Shown here: in pieces, positions 1 through 7,439 of the stretch
Position numbering within the stretch: the stretch's first letter is position 1
Layout: the number at the start of each line of letters is the position of its first letter
Assembly: GCA_027296925.1 (NCBI GenBank)
Contig: JAPUIP010000575.1
Coordinates: 1 to 14,007, forward strand
Origin: Candidatus Poribacteria bacterium
GTDB lineage: Bacteria; Poribacteria; WGA-4E; PCPOR2b
Direction: 5' to 3'
DNA: 14,007 nt
Notes under the pieces: generated by a model
Told to the model about the DNA's origin: nothing
Seen by the model: only the letters and a program-made list of their open reading frames with translations
Databases searched by the model: none
Program-made: the position numbers and the translations under genes

Positions 1-9
1 AGTAGGAAT

Positions 10-25
10 AAAGCCCCAGAGCTTT
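10..25 (-). terminator. possible weak terminator hairpin
   Basis: AAAGC (10-14) and GCTTT (21-25) form a 5-bp stem with a 6-base loop, 14 bases past the TAG stop of the minus-strand enolase-like gene. Read on the minus strand, the stem ends in GCTTT followed by ATTCC. There is no long T tract, so at best it is a weak intrinsic terminator. Confidence 0.35.
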
Positions 26-38
26 CGTTCTCCCGGGT

Positions 39-1298
39 CTAACGCGGCTCGTCACTCACCGGCCCTGCCGCCGTGCGCTCCCATATCTCGGCGAACCGCT
101 CGGAACCATCATCGTCCCAGTCGTATAAGTCAACCGGCTGATTATAGCCGGCGCCGTGGCCATCGACAAAACTGGGGCCGGTGCCCCGGCTGTCGCTGAG
201 TGAACGGACCGGTGGCCGGGCATAAATCGGCGGGAGACCGGCGTATTGAATCCGTATCAAAGCGCGAGGGGTAGGATCTGGTGCTGTCGCAGACCAGCGG
301 TCAAGCGCCTCACGGTCGAGTGTCACACCCAGCCCCGGTGTTTCCGGCACACGCACCGTACCGCCTGCAACCTCCAGCACAGGGGTCACGATGTCTTGCG
401 CCCATAGATGCGTGCAGGTGACATGGTGCAGCGTTGCCATCGGAAAGGCGGCCGCCATGTGCGCGATAAACGCCCGCGTGATGTTGCCGCCCGTGTTCTG
501 CGTCATGAATGGCACGTTCGCCGCTTCAAACAGTCCGGCACGTTGAACCACGCCCCCGACGGGTGAGTGACCCAGCATATAGCCGTCCGCTAGCTCCATC
601 AGCGCCTCCCGTCCACCCAGCGGCAGGTGGTGGAAGTAAATCGGCAGAGGACACTTCCCCCGCAGGGCGCGATACCCCTGAAAATCGTGCGTGCGCAGCG
701 GATCTTCAATTGCCCCCGCGATGGGAAACCTCGCCAACTCCCGTGCCAGATCCAGGACATGCTCGACCGTGTTGTCGAAGTTTATATCATAGTGAATCTT
801 AAATCCCGGCGGCGCTACCTTTGCCATCGCCTCCGTTTGTTTGATCATGTTGTGGAAATGGTGCGTGTGGTATTTCAACCAGGTGTACCCCGCCTCCGCA
901 GCGTGCTGGACCTCCTCTGCCATCTTCGCCGGCGTCTGGGAAACCGTCCATGCGGCCATCGGCACCCGTGAGCGGACTTGGGGGGCGAAAAGTTTATAGG
1001 CGGGTACGTCGTTGTACTTGCCGACCAAATCGTATATGGCAGGCGCCAGCCCAATGGGTAATGCGGGGTGTGCCAGCCAGTCGCACGGATTGGTGCCAAT
1101 CAATTGCGCAACCCATTCGTCCATCCCATTCCACGATCTGCCGGTGTGCTCGCCTAAGCCGATAACCCCGTTGTCGGTATGGAGGACAAAAACCGTGCGA
1201 TAACGGAAGTCTGGACCGTGATAGCGTATCAATGCTTCACTGTTCCACGCCTGAAACGGTGGGCAGATGACGTGCGTCTCAATATCGGTAATTTTCAT
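39..1298 (-). CDS. divergent enolase-superfamily (MR/MLE-like) protein
   Basis: A 419-residue protein related to mandelate racemase/muconate lactonizing enzymes, which abstract a proton alpha to a carboxylate with Mg2+ help. The N-terminus (MKITDIETHVI) is typical of the family's capping domain. Barrel landmarks are K142 in WLKYHTHH, D171 and N173 in YDIN, and E198 in AIEDP. The usual third metal ligand (a GE-type motif on the next strand) is replaced by PIYFHHLP (H223, H224). The seventh-strand catalytic His region reads QNTGGN (267-272). A tail of about 60 residues extends past the PGLGV motif. The ATG at 1298 was chosen because AGGAGG lies at 1310-1315, 11 bases upstream; an in-frame ATG at 1430 would add 44 residues unlike the family. 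Sugar-acid dehydratase chemistry is possible, but the altered residues make the reaction uncertain. Confidence 0.85.
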   Translation of the reverse strand: MKITDIETHVICPPFQAWNSEALIRYHGPDFRYRTVFVLHTDNGVIGLGEHTGRSWNGMDEWVAQLIGTNPCDWLAHPALPIGLAPAIYDLVGKYNDVPAYKLFAPQVRSRVPMAAWTVSQTPAKMAEEVQHAAEAGYTWLKYHTHHFHNMIKQTEAMAKVAPPGFKIHYDINFDNTVEHVLDLARELARFPIAGAIEDPLRTHDFQGYRALRGKCPLPIYFHHLPLGGREALMELADGYMLGHSPVGGVVQRAGLFEAANVPFMTQNTGGNITRAFIAHMAAAFPMATLHHVTCTHLWAQDIVTPVLEVAGGTVRVPETPGLGVTLDREALDRWSATAPDPTPRALIRIQYAGLPPIYARPPVRSLSDSRGTGPSFVDGHGAGYNQPVDLYDWDDDGSERFAEIWERTAAGPVSDEPR

Positions 1299-1309
1299 GG
1301 TTTGAAGTG

Positions 1310-1315
1310 CCTCCT
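1310..1315 (-). promoter_or_regulatory. Shine-Dalgarno site fixing the start at 1298
   Basis: The minus strand reads AGGAGG, 11 bases before the ATG at 1298. No comparable site precedes the longer in-frame start at 1430, so this site decides the start. Confidence 0.75.
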
Positions 1316-1421
1316 GATTTTGGCAGCTCAATCCGGTGGGCCGCCTCAAATTGTTCCCCAATGACGGAAATCCCGGACACGACGACTGTCGCCTTCTCTC
1401 GCGGTTATGCTTGTTTATGAT

Positions 1422-1451
1422 ATTGTACACCAGAAACCGGTAAATTGTAAA
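1422..1451 (-). promoter_or_regulatory. sigma-70-type promoter for the 39-1298 gene
   Basis: On the minus strand TTTACA (1446-1451) and TACAAT (1422-1427) are separated by 18 bases. Each matches 5 of 6 consensus bases. Transcription would start near 1415, giving a leader of about 117 bases and leaving the longer in-frame start at 1430 untranscribed, which agrees with translation from 1298. Confidence 0.5.
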
Positions 1452-1594
1452 CTGCGATTTGCACTCGGATGGCTCGTCATTTCGGCGAAGGCGATTTGGG
1501 GCGTTACCTCAATTTCAGCGACTTTCGCTACAGCGTCACCACTGCCTTGTTGAAGTCGTCAATGGGTTGGAGTCCGAGCGAGATAAAAAAAACG

Positions 1595-1624
1595 TTCACC
1601 TGAGAGTCGAATTGATGCTATAAT
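1595..1624 (+). promoter_or_regulatory. extended -10 promoter for the DUF2252 gene
   Basis: A perfect TATAAT (1619-1624) is preceded by TGC, giving an extended -10, with TTCACC (1595-1600) 18 bases upstream as a 4/6 -35. Initiation near 1631 would leave a leader of about 160 bases before the DUF2252 start, long enough to hold the hairpin at 1741-1769. Confidence 0.6.
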
Positions 1625-1740
1625 TTGGCTTTGGTACATAAAAACTGTGGAAGCTTCTGATCAATTCGAAAAGCCGGCGCATTGGCTCTCAGTGCGATAT
1701 TATAGAAACTACGCCCGAGTCACTTCCACGAGTCAACGAC

Positions 1741-1769
1741 CCGCCGCTCATCCATAGAATCAGTGGCGG
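1741..1769 (+). other. leader hairpin before the DUF2252 gene
   Basis: CCGCCGCT (1741-1748) pairs with AGTGGCGG (1762-1769): an 8-bp stem with one G-U pair and a 13-base loop. It ends six bases before the GGAAAG ribosome-binding stretch (1775-1780). It could affect mRNA stability or initiation. No T tract follows, so it is unlikely to be a terminator. Confidence 0.35.
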
Positions 1770-1790
1770 CTGTCGGAAAGCAGGCGACCA

Positions 1791-3101
1791 TTGAACAAAC
1801 CTATGCTCATTTTCTCTCCCGTCAGGTTCAATCGCCATCGAAAGTCCCTGATTATCTGCTTTTTGAGTGCACTGCTATGTTCGTGGGGTTGCGCGACGAC
1901 GCCGACGCCGGTTTCCGATTCAGCCGTCGCAGCGCTCGATGCGCCCCCGATGTTGTACGTTTCGATGCATGACTACGATTTTTCGCAAAATCCCGAACTA
2001 CTGGAACGCCTCATTTCCAATCCATACGGCTACTTTCGCTTTATCAACATTGTGTTTTCCCAGGCCGTATGTGAACGATATCGAGATCTCCTACCCTTGA
2101 TGTCAATCGTAAATCTACATGGTGACGCACATCTTGAACAGTACGCCGTATCATCATTGGGCCATGGTCTTGCGGACTTCGACGATTCTTCGGCAGGCCC
2201 CGCAATCATCGATATTGTACGATTTGGTGTCTCAATTGTCCTGACCTGTAGACAACGACATTGGATTGGTGAAGAACAGGGACTGCTTACGACATTTCTG
2301 GACGGATACCGGATGGCACTTGAGAACCCAGACATAGAACGTCCGAGCCCTGACTTTACGAAGCGGACGAAGAGGACCTTTACTTCCGACCGCGCCGCCT
2401 TCTTAGGGCGGTGCGATTCGCTCATGGAGCCGTTAGCGCCTCACGCCCAAACCAAATTCGAGACCGGATTTCGTAAATATACCGCACTCATGTTGGATGA
2501 ATATCCCGAACTTTCTGAGCGTTTTTTTGAACCGAAAAAATTTGGACGGCTGAAACTGGGGTATGGCAGTGCGCTCGACAGAAAGTTTCTGATTCGCATC
2601 GAGGGACCGAGTGCTCGCCCTGATGATGATATCATATTAGAAGCGAAGGAAGTTCGCAATTTGCGTGGGATTGACTGTGTTCATGCCGCTGAAGGAGACG
2701 CATTTCGGATTCTCATTGGACAATCGAGGATTGCAAACTTACATCATCGATTTCTTGGACACTTTCCTCGTAGTGGCGGCATCTTTGGCGGGGAGGCATT
2801 TTGGGTGCAGTCATGGGCAGATAACTACACAGAGCTCAACATTATGGAATCCCTTGAGTCACTGCAGGATTTACGTGAGATCGTCTATGACGTGGGATTA
2901 CAACTCGGCCGCGGGCACACTGTGGAAATTGCCGATCCACTTGATTTCCAACTCAGACGCGCCCAATTGACCTTTCTCAGTGAATACGAAGAGCAGATAA
3001 AAACAACGGTTGAAAAAATGGCAGCGATGACCGTTGCCGGTTGGGAGGTATTTCGAGAGGAAGCTACGCAGCGTCAATCGATTTTGGATAAACATCGTTG
3101 A
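1791..3101 (+). CDS. DUF2252 family protein, predicted lipoprotein
   Basis: A 436-residue protein. An N-terminal basic stretch (RFNRHRK) and hydrophobic segment (about 19-33) end in SWGC, a lipobox-like site placing the lipid-bearing Cys at 34, so export and membrane anchoring are predicted. The body carries DUF2252 landmarks: YGYFRF near 79-84, LHGDAHLEQY at 109-118, ADFDDSSAGP at 128-137 with D141-x-x-R144, and a later EAKEVRN. HGD followed by DFDD recalls the catalytic and metal sites of aminoglycoside-phosphotransferase-like kinase folds; no substrate is known. The start is TTG at 1791, ten bases after GGAAAG; an ATG at 1803 is an alternative that keeps the signal peptide. Base composition looks more AT-rich than the MR/MLE operon. 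It has its own promoter and stands alone. Confidence 0.8.
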   Translation: MNKPMLIFSPVRFNRHRKSLIICFLSALLCSWGCATTPTPVSDSAVAALDAPPMLYVSMHDYDFSQNPELLERLISNPYGYFRFINIVFSQAVCERYRDLLPLMSIVNLHGDAHLEQYAVSSLGHGLADFDDSSAGPAIIDIVRFGVSIVLTCRQRHWIGEEQGLLTTFLDGYRMALENPDIERPSPDFTKRTKRTFTSDRAAFLGRCDSLMEPLAPHAQTKFETGFRKYTALMLDEYPELSERFFEPKKFGRLKLGYGSALDRKFLIRIEGPSARPDDDIILEAKEVRNLRGIDCVHAAEGDAFRILIGQSRIANLHHRFLGHFPRSGGIFGGEAFWVQSWADNYTELNIMESLESLQDLREIVYDVGLQLGRGHTVEIADPLDFQLRRAQLTFLSEYEEQIKTTVEKMAAMTVAGWEVFREEATQRQSILDKHR

Positions 3102-3126
3102 TGTAAGACGACCGGTATGCTATAAG
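3098..3126 (+). promoter_or_regulatory. promoter for the long PhyH gene
   Basis: TTGATG (3098-3103) and TATAAG (3121-3126) are spaced by 17 bases, and TGC precedes the -10 as an extended element. The -35 overlaps the stop codon of the DUF2252 gene. The predicted start near 3133 gives a leader of about 105 bases, in which GCGTTG (3189-3194) and CAACGC (3211-3216) can pair. Confidence 0.5.
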
Positions 3127-3237
3127 ATTAAGGACTAATCAACACAGACCACCCGTTGCTGATTTGGACAATCAACCGACAAATTCGGGCGTTGTATTTA
3201 GGCACAACCCCAACGCTTCTGTGAAAGGAACATAACC

Positions 3238-4458
3238 ATGCAAATCGATCGCGATGAACTCCTCAAAGAGGGCTATCTGATTCTGCGTGACGTCATCCCA
3301 CCCGATGAACTGGAGAGTCTGCGTTCCGGTTACGAACTGATGGTCGAACGGCAGAGAAAAATCTGGGCACAGGAACGCAAACCTGACGACCGACCCGGCG
3401 GTGTTTGGGAGAGCTCAGCCCAGCCGAGGTTGCACCTGCACCAGAGCCCTCTGGCTGATTTGGTCGATCAGCAAACAGCCAACACCGTTGAAATCTGGCT
3501 TCACGAGAATACGCAGGGTGTCAGCAGCCAGTTGCTGGGCGTACCAGATGCGGCTGTTACTGAGATGATGATGATGTGTAGTCCGGTAAACGACCGTGGC
3601 CCGGCAGCGTGGCACCGTGACCTTCATCCCATTGACACCGCACCGCTACAGGGTTATATCGATGACATCCAAGAGACCGGCCCGCGATATGTACAATGGA
3701 ACATTTCTCTCTATGATGACGACGTGCTGTGGGTCGTGCCCGGAAGCCACCTTCGCATCAATACCGATGAAGAAAACCAACAGTTACTGGGCGATCCTCG
3801 CGTCCCGTTGCCCGGCAGTGTCCAAACACACCTCAAAGCGGCTGACGGTGTGGTTTACATTTTGCCCATCCTGCACTGGGGCAGCAACTACAGCACCAAA
3901 CTGCGCCGTACAATTCATGGCGGTTTTTCAACGCACACCCAATACCCCAATCTGAATTACACCAAACATCTCTCTGCCACGGCTCAGGAGACATTTGGGC
4001 GATGGGCAGAGCGGAGTACACGAATGCCAGATTACACAGAGTCGGCGCTCCGTGCCACGATTGAAAAAGATGCCCCTGCTTACGACGCGGCTCTGGAAAA
4101 ACTCCACCCCGGCAGAGGCGAAAAGGGCGTCATGCTCACATCGGTATTTTTGTGCAAGGCGGCATTGTTTGTCTATCTTAACCGGGCAAATCGCGATCTT
4201 CAAGGTGTTCCCGATAACCTGCGCCACAGGGCAGACAGCGCGCACCCAACGACACTGAACTGGGGTCCGGAATTCGCCGATCGTTTCTCGAAGAAAGAAG
4301 CAGAGATACTTTGGGAGCGTTTTAGGACGCTTGACGCCAAACTCCAGGCGGATCGGGAGCATTTTTTCCCCGGCTTCCAGTCAGGACCGATGCGGTACCA
4401 CTTCAACGAAATGCCAGCCGATTTCGGCGCCCGTGACTTTACCGCCAGTTGGGATTAG
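3238..4458 (+). CDS. phytanoyl-CoA dioxygenase (PhyH) family protein, long form
   Basis: A 406-residue putative Fe(II)/2-oxoglutarate-dependent oxygenase. The N-terminus shows the family's opening pattern (EGYLILRDVIPPDELESLR). The iron site is H126-x-D128 in AWHRDLHP with distal His213 in LHWGSNYS. R223 or R224 in the following KLRRTIHGG is the candidate 2-oxoglutarate-binding arginine. VVPGSHLR (166-173) is the usual family signature. Residues from about 240 to 406 form an extension absent from typical 270-300 residue bacterial members and matching no domain I recognise; it contains a hydrophobic stretch (about 299-314) that does not look like a full membrane segment. The ATG at 3238 has AAAGGA (3224-3229) eight bases upstream. 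No signal peptide is visible, so it is probably cytoplasmic. Substrate unknown. Confidence 0.9.
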   Translation: MQIDRDELLKEGYLILRDVIPPDELESLRSGYELMVERQRKIWAQERKPDDRPGGVWESSAQPRLHLHQSPLADLVDQQTANTVEIWLHENTQGVSSQLLGVPDAAVTEMMMMCSPVNDRGPAAWHRDLHPIDTAPLQGYIDDIQETGPRYVQWNISLYDDDVLWVVPGSHLRINTDEENQQLLGDPRVPLPGSVQTHLKAADGVVYILPILHWGSNYSTKLRRTIHGGFSTHTQYPNLNYTKHLSATAQETFGRWAERSTRMPDYTESALRATIEKDAPAYDAALEKLHPGRGEKGVMLTSVFLCKAALFVYLNRANRDLQGVPDNLRHRADSAHPTTLNWGPEFADRFSKKEAEILWERFRTLDAKLQADREHFFPGFQSGPMRYHFNEMPADFGARDFTASWD

Positions 4459-4575
4459 TGAATTTCATATCGATCTGGGCTCACGCAGCGAATAACCTTT
4501 TGATCTGGAATCGGTATGAACTGATGGAACTTTTCAGGCAAGTGACTCAGTGGCACATCGGCTATCGTAATTCAA

Positions 4576-5394
4576 TCAATCCGGAGATGGATTTGGATTT
4601 TCCATACCCATGCCCGCTTGACGCTGCTTTCGAGCGACTTCTATCGCCCGTTCGCTCCAGGCGACATACTCCGGAGTGGTGGCACTGTCGTGGAGGGTCG
4701 CACGTTTGCAGTAAGGGACGTAATTGCCGATGTGCCACAGCGTGTTGCGATATAGGGCAAAGTCGCCGGCTTCCAGATGCAATTGCACCGCGCCGGGCAT
4801 ACTCCGACAGTATTGTAGGCAAAGATGTTCCCGTTCTTCTGCCGTTTTGCCATCGAGATTGGGACCGGCGATGGGTCGATTGGGGAAGCGTTGGGCTTCA
4901 CGCGGCAGGTCACGCCGCAGATGGCTGCCGGGCACGATCCAGGTGCAACTGTCGGCATACAACGCACAGTTAATCTGGTTGAAGAGATTGATGTCCAAGA
5001 GCCCCTCCTCCCACATCGAAAGCGGGAGTCCGGGGATGTTATCCCGCCAATCCCGATGCCATGCCGTGCAGTATGGCATCTGTGCCGGTTCAAGGAGAAC
5101 ACCGAAGTGATCTCGATCTCCGTGCCGATGGCGTGGGGTCAGCAGCGCGGCAATCGCATCGACCAATTCTGGCAGTTCGGCGTAGTCGATAAATGGCTGT
5201 TGTGGCAACTCGTAGCGAGCGATGGGCTGCAGCCGCTGCACTTGAGGACCACCGTGTTGTCGGGCGATTTCTCGGGCGGTGTCGGTAACACGCCGCAGGT
5301 CAGAAATCAGGCTGGGCGGTACGATTTTCCGAAAGACCGTGTAGCCTTGTGTGGAGTACAAGTCAATGTGTTCGTCGGATAATTTGAATCGCAT
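4576..5394 (-). CDS. phytanoyl-CoA dioxygenase (PhyH) family protein
   Basis: A 272-residue predicted Fe(II)/2-oxoglutarate oxygenase, of normal length for the family. The opening pattern QGYTVFRKIVPPSLISDLRR is typical. H113-x-D115 (AWHRDW) and H221 (LWHIGNY) form the iron triad, R231 is the candidate 2-oxoglutarate arginine, and WIVPGSHLR (152-160) is the conserved turn. The ATG at 5394 has AGAGGA (5403-5408) eight bases upstream on the minus strand. It is convergent with the long PhyH gene, 117 bases apart, and is only distantly similar to it, so this is not a recent duplication. The region between its start and the upstream integrase remnant shows no clear promoter. Substrate unknown. Confidence 0.9.
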   Translation of the reverse strand: MRFKLSDEHIDLYSTQGYTVFRKIVPPSLISDLRRVTDTAREIARQHGGPQVQRLQPIARYELPQQPFIDYAELPELVDAIAALLTPRHRHGDRDHFGVLLEPAQMPYCTAWHRDWRDNIPGLPLSMWEEGLLDINLFNQINCALYADSCTWIVPGSHLRRDLPREAQRFPNRPIAGPNLDGKTAEEREHLCLQYCRSMPGAVQLHLEAGDFALYRNTLWHIGNYVPYCKRATLHDSATTPEYVAWSERAIEVARKQRQAGMGMENPNPSPD

Positions 5395-5566
5395 TTGCGC
5401 TGTCCTCTGAAGTGATGGGTGTTCGATTCGGTGGAAGACGTTGGAGAAAAGGATGCCTCGGCCTGCTAGAATTGCTTCGCTTCGACTCGTTGCCCAGTGT
5501 GTGGTATGCAGCGTCAGCCATGGTTGTGCGCGACTCCAGGTTTACACCTCATTCCATCAGGTCAGG

Positions 5567-5721
5567 TCAATCACCCACCTTCAGCGCCAGTATCTCCGGG
5601 ATGCGTCCATCGACGGAAACGCCTAGGATGAAAAAGCAACGATGCCTCACTGCAAACGCCCCGAAAATTGGACAGCCACCCGTCGGATTTCTTCCGTCGC
5701 CAGGGGCCTTGTGCCTTTCAT
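5567..5721 (-). pseudogene. truncated, frameshifted tyrosine recombinase (integrase)
   Basis: From the ATG at 5721 the minus strand encodes MKGTRPLATEEIRRVAVQFSG, resembling the start of small stand-alone phage-type integrases. After GRLQ the frame hits TGA (5647-5649). Shifting by one base near 5652 continues as AVRHRCFFILGVSV then DGRIPEILALKVGD, which matches the segment around the first catalytic arginine (normally G-R-I-S-E-L/I-L-A-L). The frame then stops at 5567-5569 and no C-terminal half (the H-x-x-R and Tyr parts) follows. So about 50 residues of a family of roughly 190 remain. AAGAGGA (5739-5745) lies 17 bases upstream, far for a ribosome-binding site. A good promoter is still present. 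It may mark a past mobile element. Confidence 0.7.
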
Positions 5722-5785
5722 CGAACCGTCGCTTTCGCTCCTCTTGAAACGTCAGACTGAATCGGCGCTGTCAATCTCGCACACG

Positions 5786-5814
5786 AGTATAGCAGAGATC
5801 AACGAACTCGTCAA
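5786..5814 (-). promoter_or_regulatory. promoter upstream of the integrase remnant
   Basis: On the minus strand TTGACG (5809-5814) and TATACT (5786-5791) are exactly 17 bases apart, each matching 5 of 6 consensus bases. It would start transcription near 5779, about 58 bases before the ATG of the broken integrase, and may still produce an RNA running toward the PhyH gene at 5394. Confidence 0.55.
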
Positions 5815-5926
5815 CCTTTTAGAAATCGGAAATCACAACGCCGATGGGGCTGAAAAGCTAATGTGACAAAGTCAAGTTATATCAATTGCCGTTTGAAATG
5901 AGGCTGTTATCACCCCCATCCCAACC

Positions 5927-5945
5927 TTCCCCCATCGAGGGGGAA
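5927..5945. repeat. GC-rich hairpin repeat
   Basis: TTCCCCC (5927-5933) and GGGGGAA (5939-5943 plus AA to 5945) form a perfect 7-bp stem with the loop ATCGA, preceded by CCCCCATCCCAACC. Similar 'CCCC-ATCC-AACC-TTCCCCC ... GGGGGAA' palindromes are scattered between genes in many environmental genomes. Only one copy is visible here, so its repetitive nature is inferred. Confidence 0.5.
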
Positions 5946-5964
5946 CGAAAAGGCGCATTTCTAA

Positions 5965-5991
5965 GTCAAAATGGTATTATTGACCATTGAC
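5965..5991. promoter_or_regulatory. inverted repeat, possible operator
   Basis: GTCAAAATGGT (5965-5975) and ACCATTGAC (5983-5991) are inverted repeats with nine paired bases, a 2-base bulge and a 7-base spacer. They end about 21 bases before the -35 of the MR/MLE operon promoter, a position suited to a regulator. No regulator gene is present in the window. Confidence 0.3.
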
Positions 5992-6012
5992 GACCGCATC
6001 CCGAGATTTCTG

Positions 6013-6041
6013 TTGACTGGGGCGTGGAACGCAGGTAAAAT
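6013..6041 (+). promoter_or_regulatory. promoter of the MR/MLE gene pair
   Basis: TTGACT (6013-6018) and TAAAAT (6036-6041) are 17 bases apart, each with 5 of 6 consensus matches. The predicted start near 6048 leaves a leader of about 177 bases before the first gene at 6225. Confidence 0.6.
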
Positions 6042-6224
6042 GTCTGACGAATATTTTCCCAATTAGGCAGTGAAAGTCCCGACATTGAACGATTGCCAGA
6101 ACGGACGCGATCCGCCGAGGGCATGAGCAAAGTCAAACATAGCTGCAATCCTGGAGTGTATTGGGTCAAATTCAGTCAGATTCATCCGCGACGGTCGGGA
6201 TGACAAACGAACGGAATACAAACC

Positions 6225-7406
6225 ATGAAAATCACTGAAATATCGGTAACGCCGGTTCCTTCGCATTACCGAAAGGAGCTAGGCAAAAACGCATATGCAG
6301 ACAACATCGGTCAACAGCGGCTGGAATGGGTTGTCCGCGCCCGGACCGACGGTGGCGTAGAAGGCGTGACCATCGGGAACTCGGCTATGTGGAGTGGACG
6401 GGTCGAAGACCTGCTCAAGCTGTTGAAAGCGTCGCTGCTGGGCAGAGACGTGGACTCGCTACTGCGGGTGCAGGACGGCATCGTCACCGGTCCCGGCGCA
6501 GACACGGCACGCGCCTTCCGCAGCCACGGCTGGATGAGCATCCTCGCCTTCGACCTCTACGGCAAAGCCCACGGCGTCTCAGCCATCAGCCTGCTCGGCG
6601 GAAAAGCGCATGACACCGTGCCCGCCTATGATACGACGCTCTACTTCCAGGATTTCCTTGTCCCTGAGAAGGGCGCACAGCAGGTCGCGGAAGAGGCCGC
6701 CGAAGCGAAGGCTGCCGGGTATCGGGCGCTCAAGATAAAAACCGGCCGCGGTGGCCGTTGGATGATGCCGGAAGCCGGTATGCGGCGGGACGTTGATGTG
6801 GTTCTCGGCGTAAGGGAAGCCGTCGGCCCCGACTTCCAGATTTTCGTTGACGCCAACTTCGGCTATGATGACCAGCTTCATCTGCTCGAAGACTTTATCC
6901 GGGAGACAGCGCCGGCAAACATCGACTGGCTAGAGGAGATGATAACCCACGATGTGGCCGGCTACCGCGCCATGCGCGAGATGCAAGCGAAGCACGGTTC
7001 CAAGGCGCTGTTGGTCTGCGGCGAAACGGACCGCGACCCCATCAGCGAGACTTTCCGCCACCTGATCGAGGACGGTCTGATTGACGGGTATCAGCCGGAC
7101 ATCGTCAACTACGGTTTCCTGCGCTGGATGGAGATTGAGCAGGCGCTACGCGGCACCAAGGTCCGCTCAATTCCGCACAACTTCGGCAACGGTACCTTCG
7201 GCACCTTCGCTACTGTGGCGTTCGGAGCGGCGTCGAAGACCTTCATGTCGCTGGAGGACGAACGCAACATCCCGCACATCTTCGGCCCCTTCCCTCCCTT
7301 CAAGGACGGCGCATACCAGGTGCAGGAAAAGCCCGGCCTCGGCATTGCCGTTGACGAAGACCTGTTCCAAGCAAAGTATGCTTTACACGAATGGCGGGTG
7401 AATTGA
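6225..7406 (+). CDS. mandelate racemase/muconate lactonizing family enzyme
   Basis: A 393-residue enolase-superfamily protein, probably a sugar-acid dehydratase or racemase acting in the cytoplasm with Mg2+. It has an N-terminal capping domain (about 1-130) and a barrel with a complete mandelate racemase-type site: K170-I-K172 (general base motif), D209-A-N211, E237 in WLEEM, E267 in CGETD as the three metal-ligand positions, and D292 in QPDIVNYGF with H318 in PHNFGNG as the Asp-His dyad. PGLGIAVDEDL near the end is the usual closing motif. The ATG at 6225 has only a weak CGGAA about eight bases upstream. It is followed after 33 bases by a paralogue, presumably in one operon. The exact substrate cannot be read from sequence. 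Confidence 0.92.
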   Translation: MKITEISVTPVPSHYRKELGKNAYADNIGQQRLEWVVRARTDGGVEGVTIGNSAMWSGRVEDLLKLLKASLLGRDVDSLLRVQDGIVTGPGADTARAFRSHGWMSILAFDLYGKAHGVSAISLLGGKAHDTVPAYDTTLYFQDFLVPEKGAQQVAEEAAEAKAAGYRALKIKTGRGGRWMMPEAGMRRDVDVVLGVREAVGPDFQIFVDANFGYDDQLHLLEDFIRETAPANIDWLEEMITHDVAGYRAMREMQAKHGSKALLVCGETDRDPISETFRHLIEDGLIDGYQPDIVNYGFLRWMEIEQALRGTKVRSIPHNFGNGTFGTFATVAFGAASKTFMSLEDERNIPHIFGPFPPFKDGAYQVQEKPGLGIAVDEDLFQAKYALHEWRVN

Positions 7407-7439
7407 GGGTTTTCATTCCACCCTGATCTGAGAGAAACT

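Larger units (their letters stand above)
1299..1790. other. divergent intergenic region
   Basis: About 490 bases separate the divergently transcribed enolase-like and DUF2252 genes. It holds a minus-strand promoter (1422-1451), a plus-strand promoter (1595-1624) and a leader hairpin (1741-1769). I see no RNA gene or supported coding sequence in the rest. Confidence 0.6.
5395..6224. other. long intergenic region with integrase remnant, repeat and promoter
   Basis: About 830 bases without an intact gene. Listed separately are a broken tyrosine integrase (5567-5721) with its own promoter (5786-5814), a GC-rich hairpin (5927-5945), an inverted repeat (5965-5991) and the promoter of the MR/MLE operon (6013-6041). 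The stretches 5395-5566 and 6042-6224 show only short open frames without family resemblance. Confidence 0.6.

Noticed and set aside
5412..5747. 111-codon plus-strand open frame in the intergenic region
   Set aside because: It lies antisense to the integrase remnant and has no protein-like signature.
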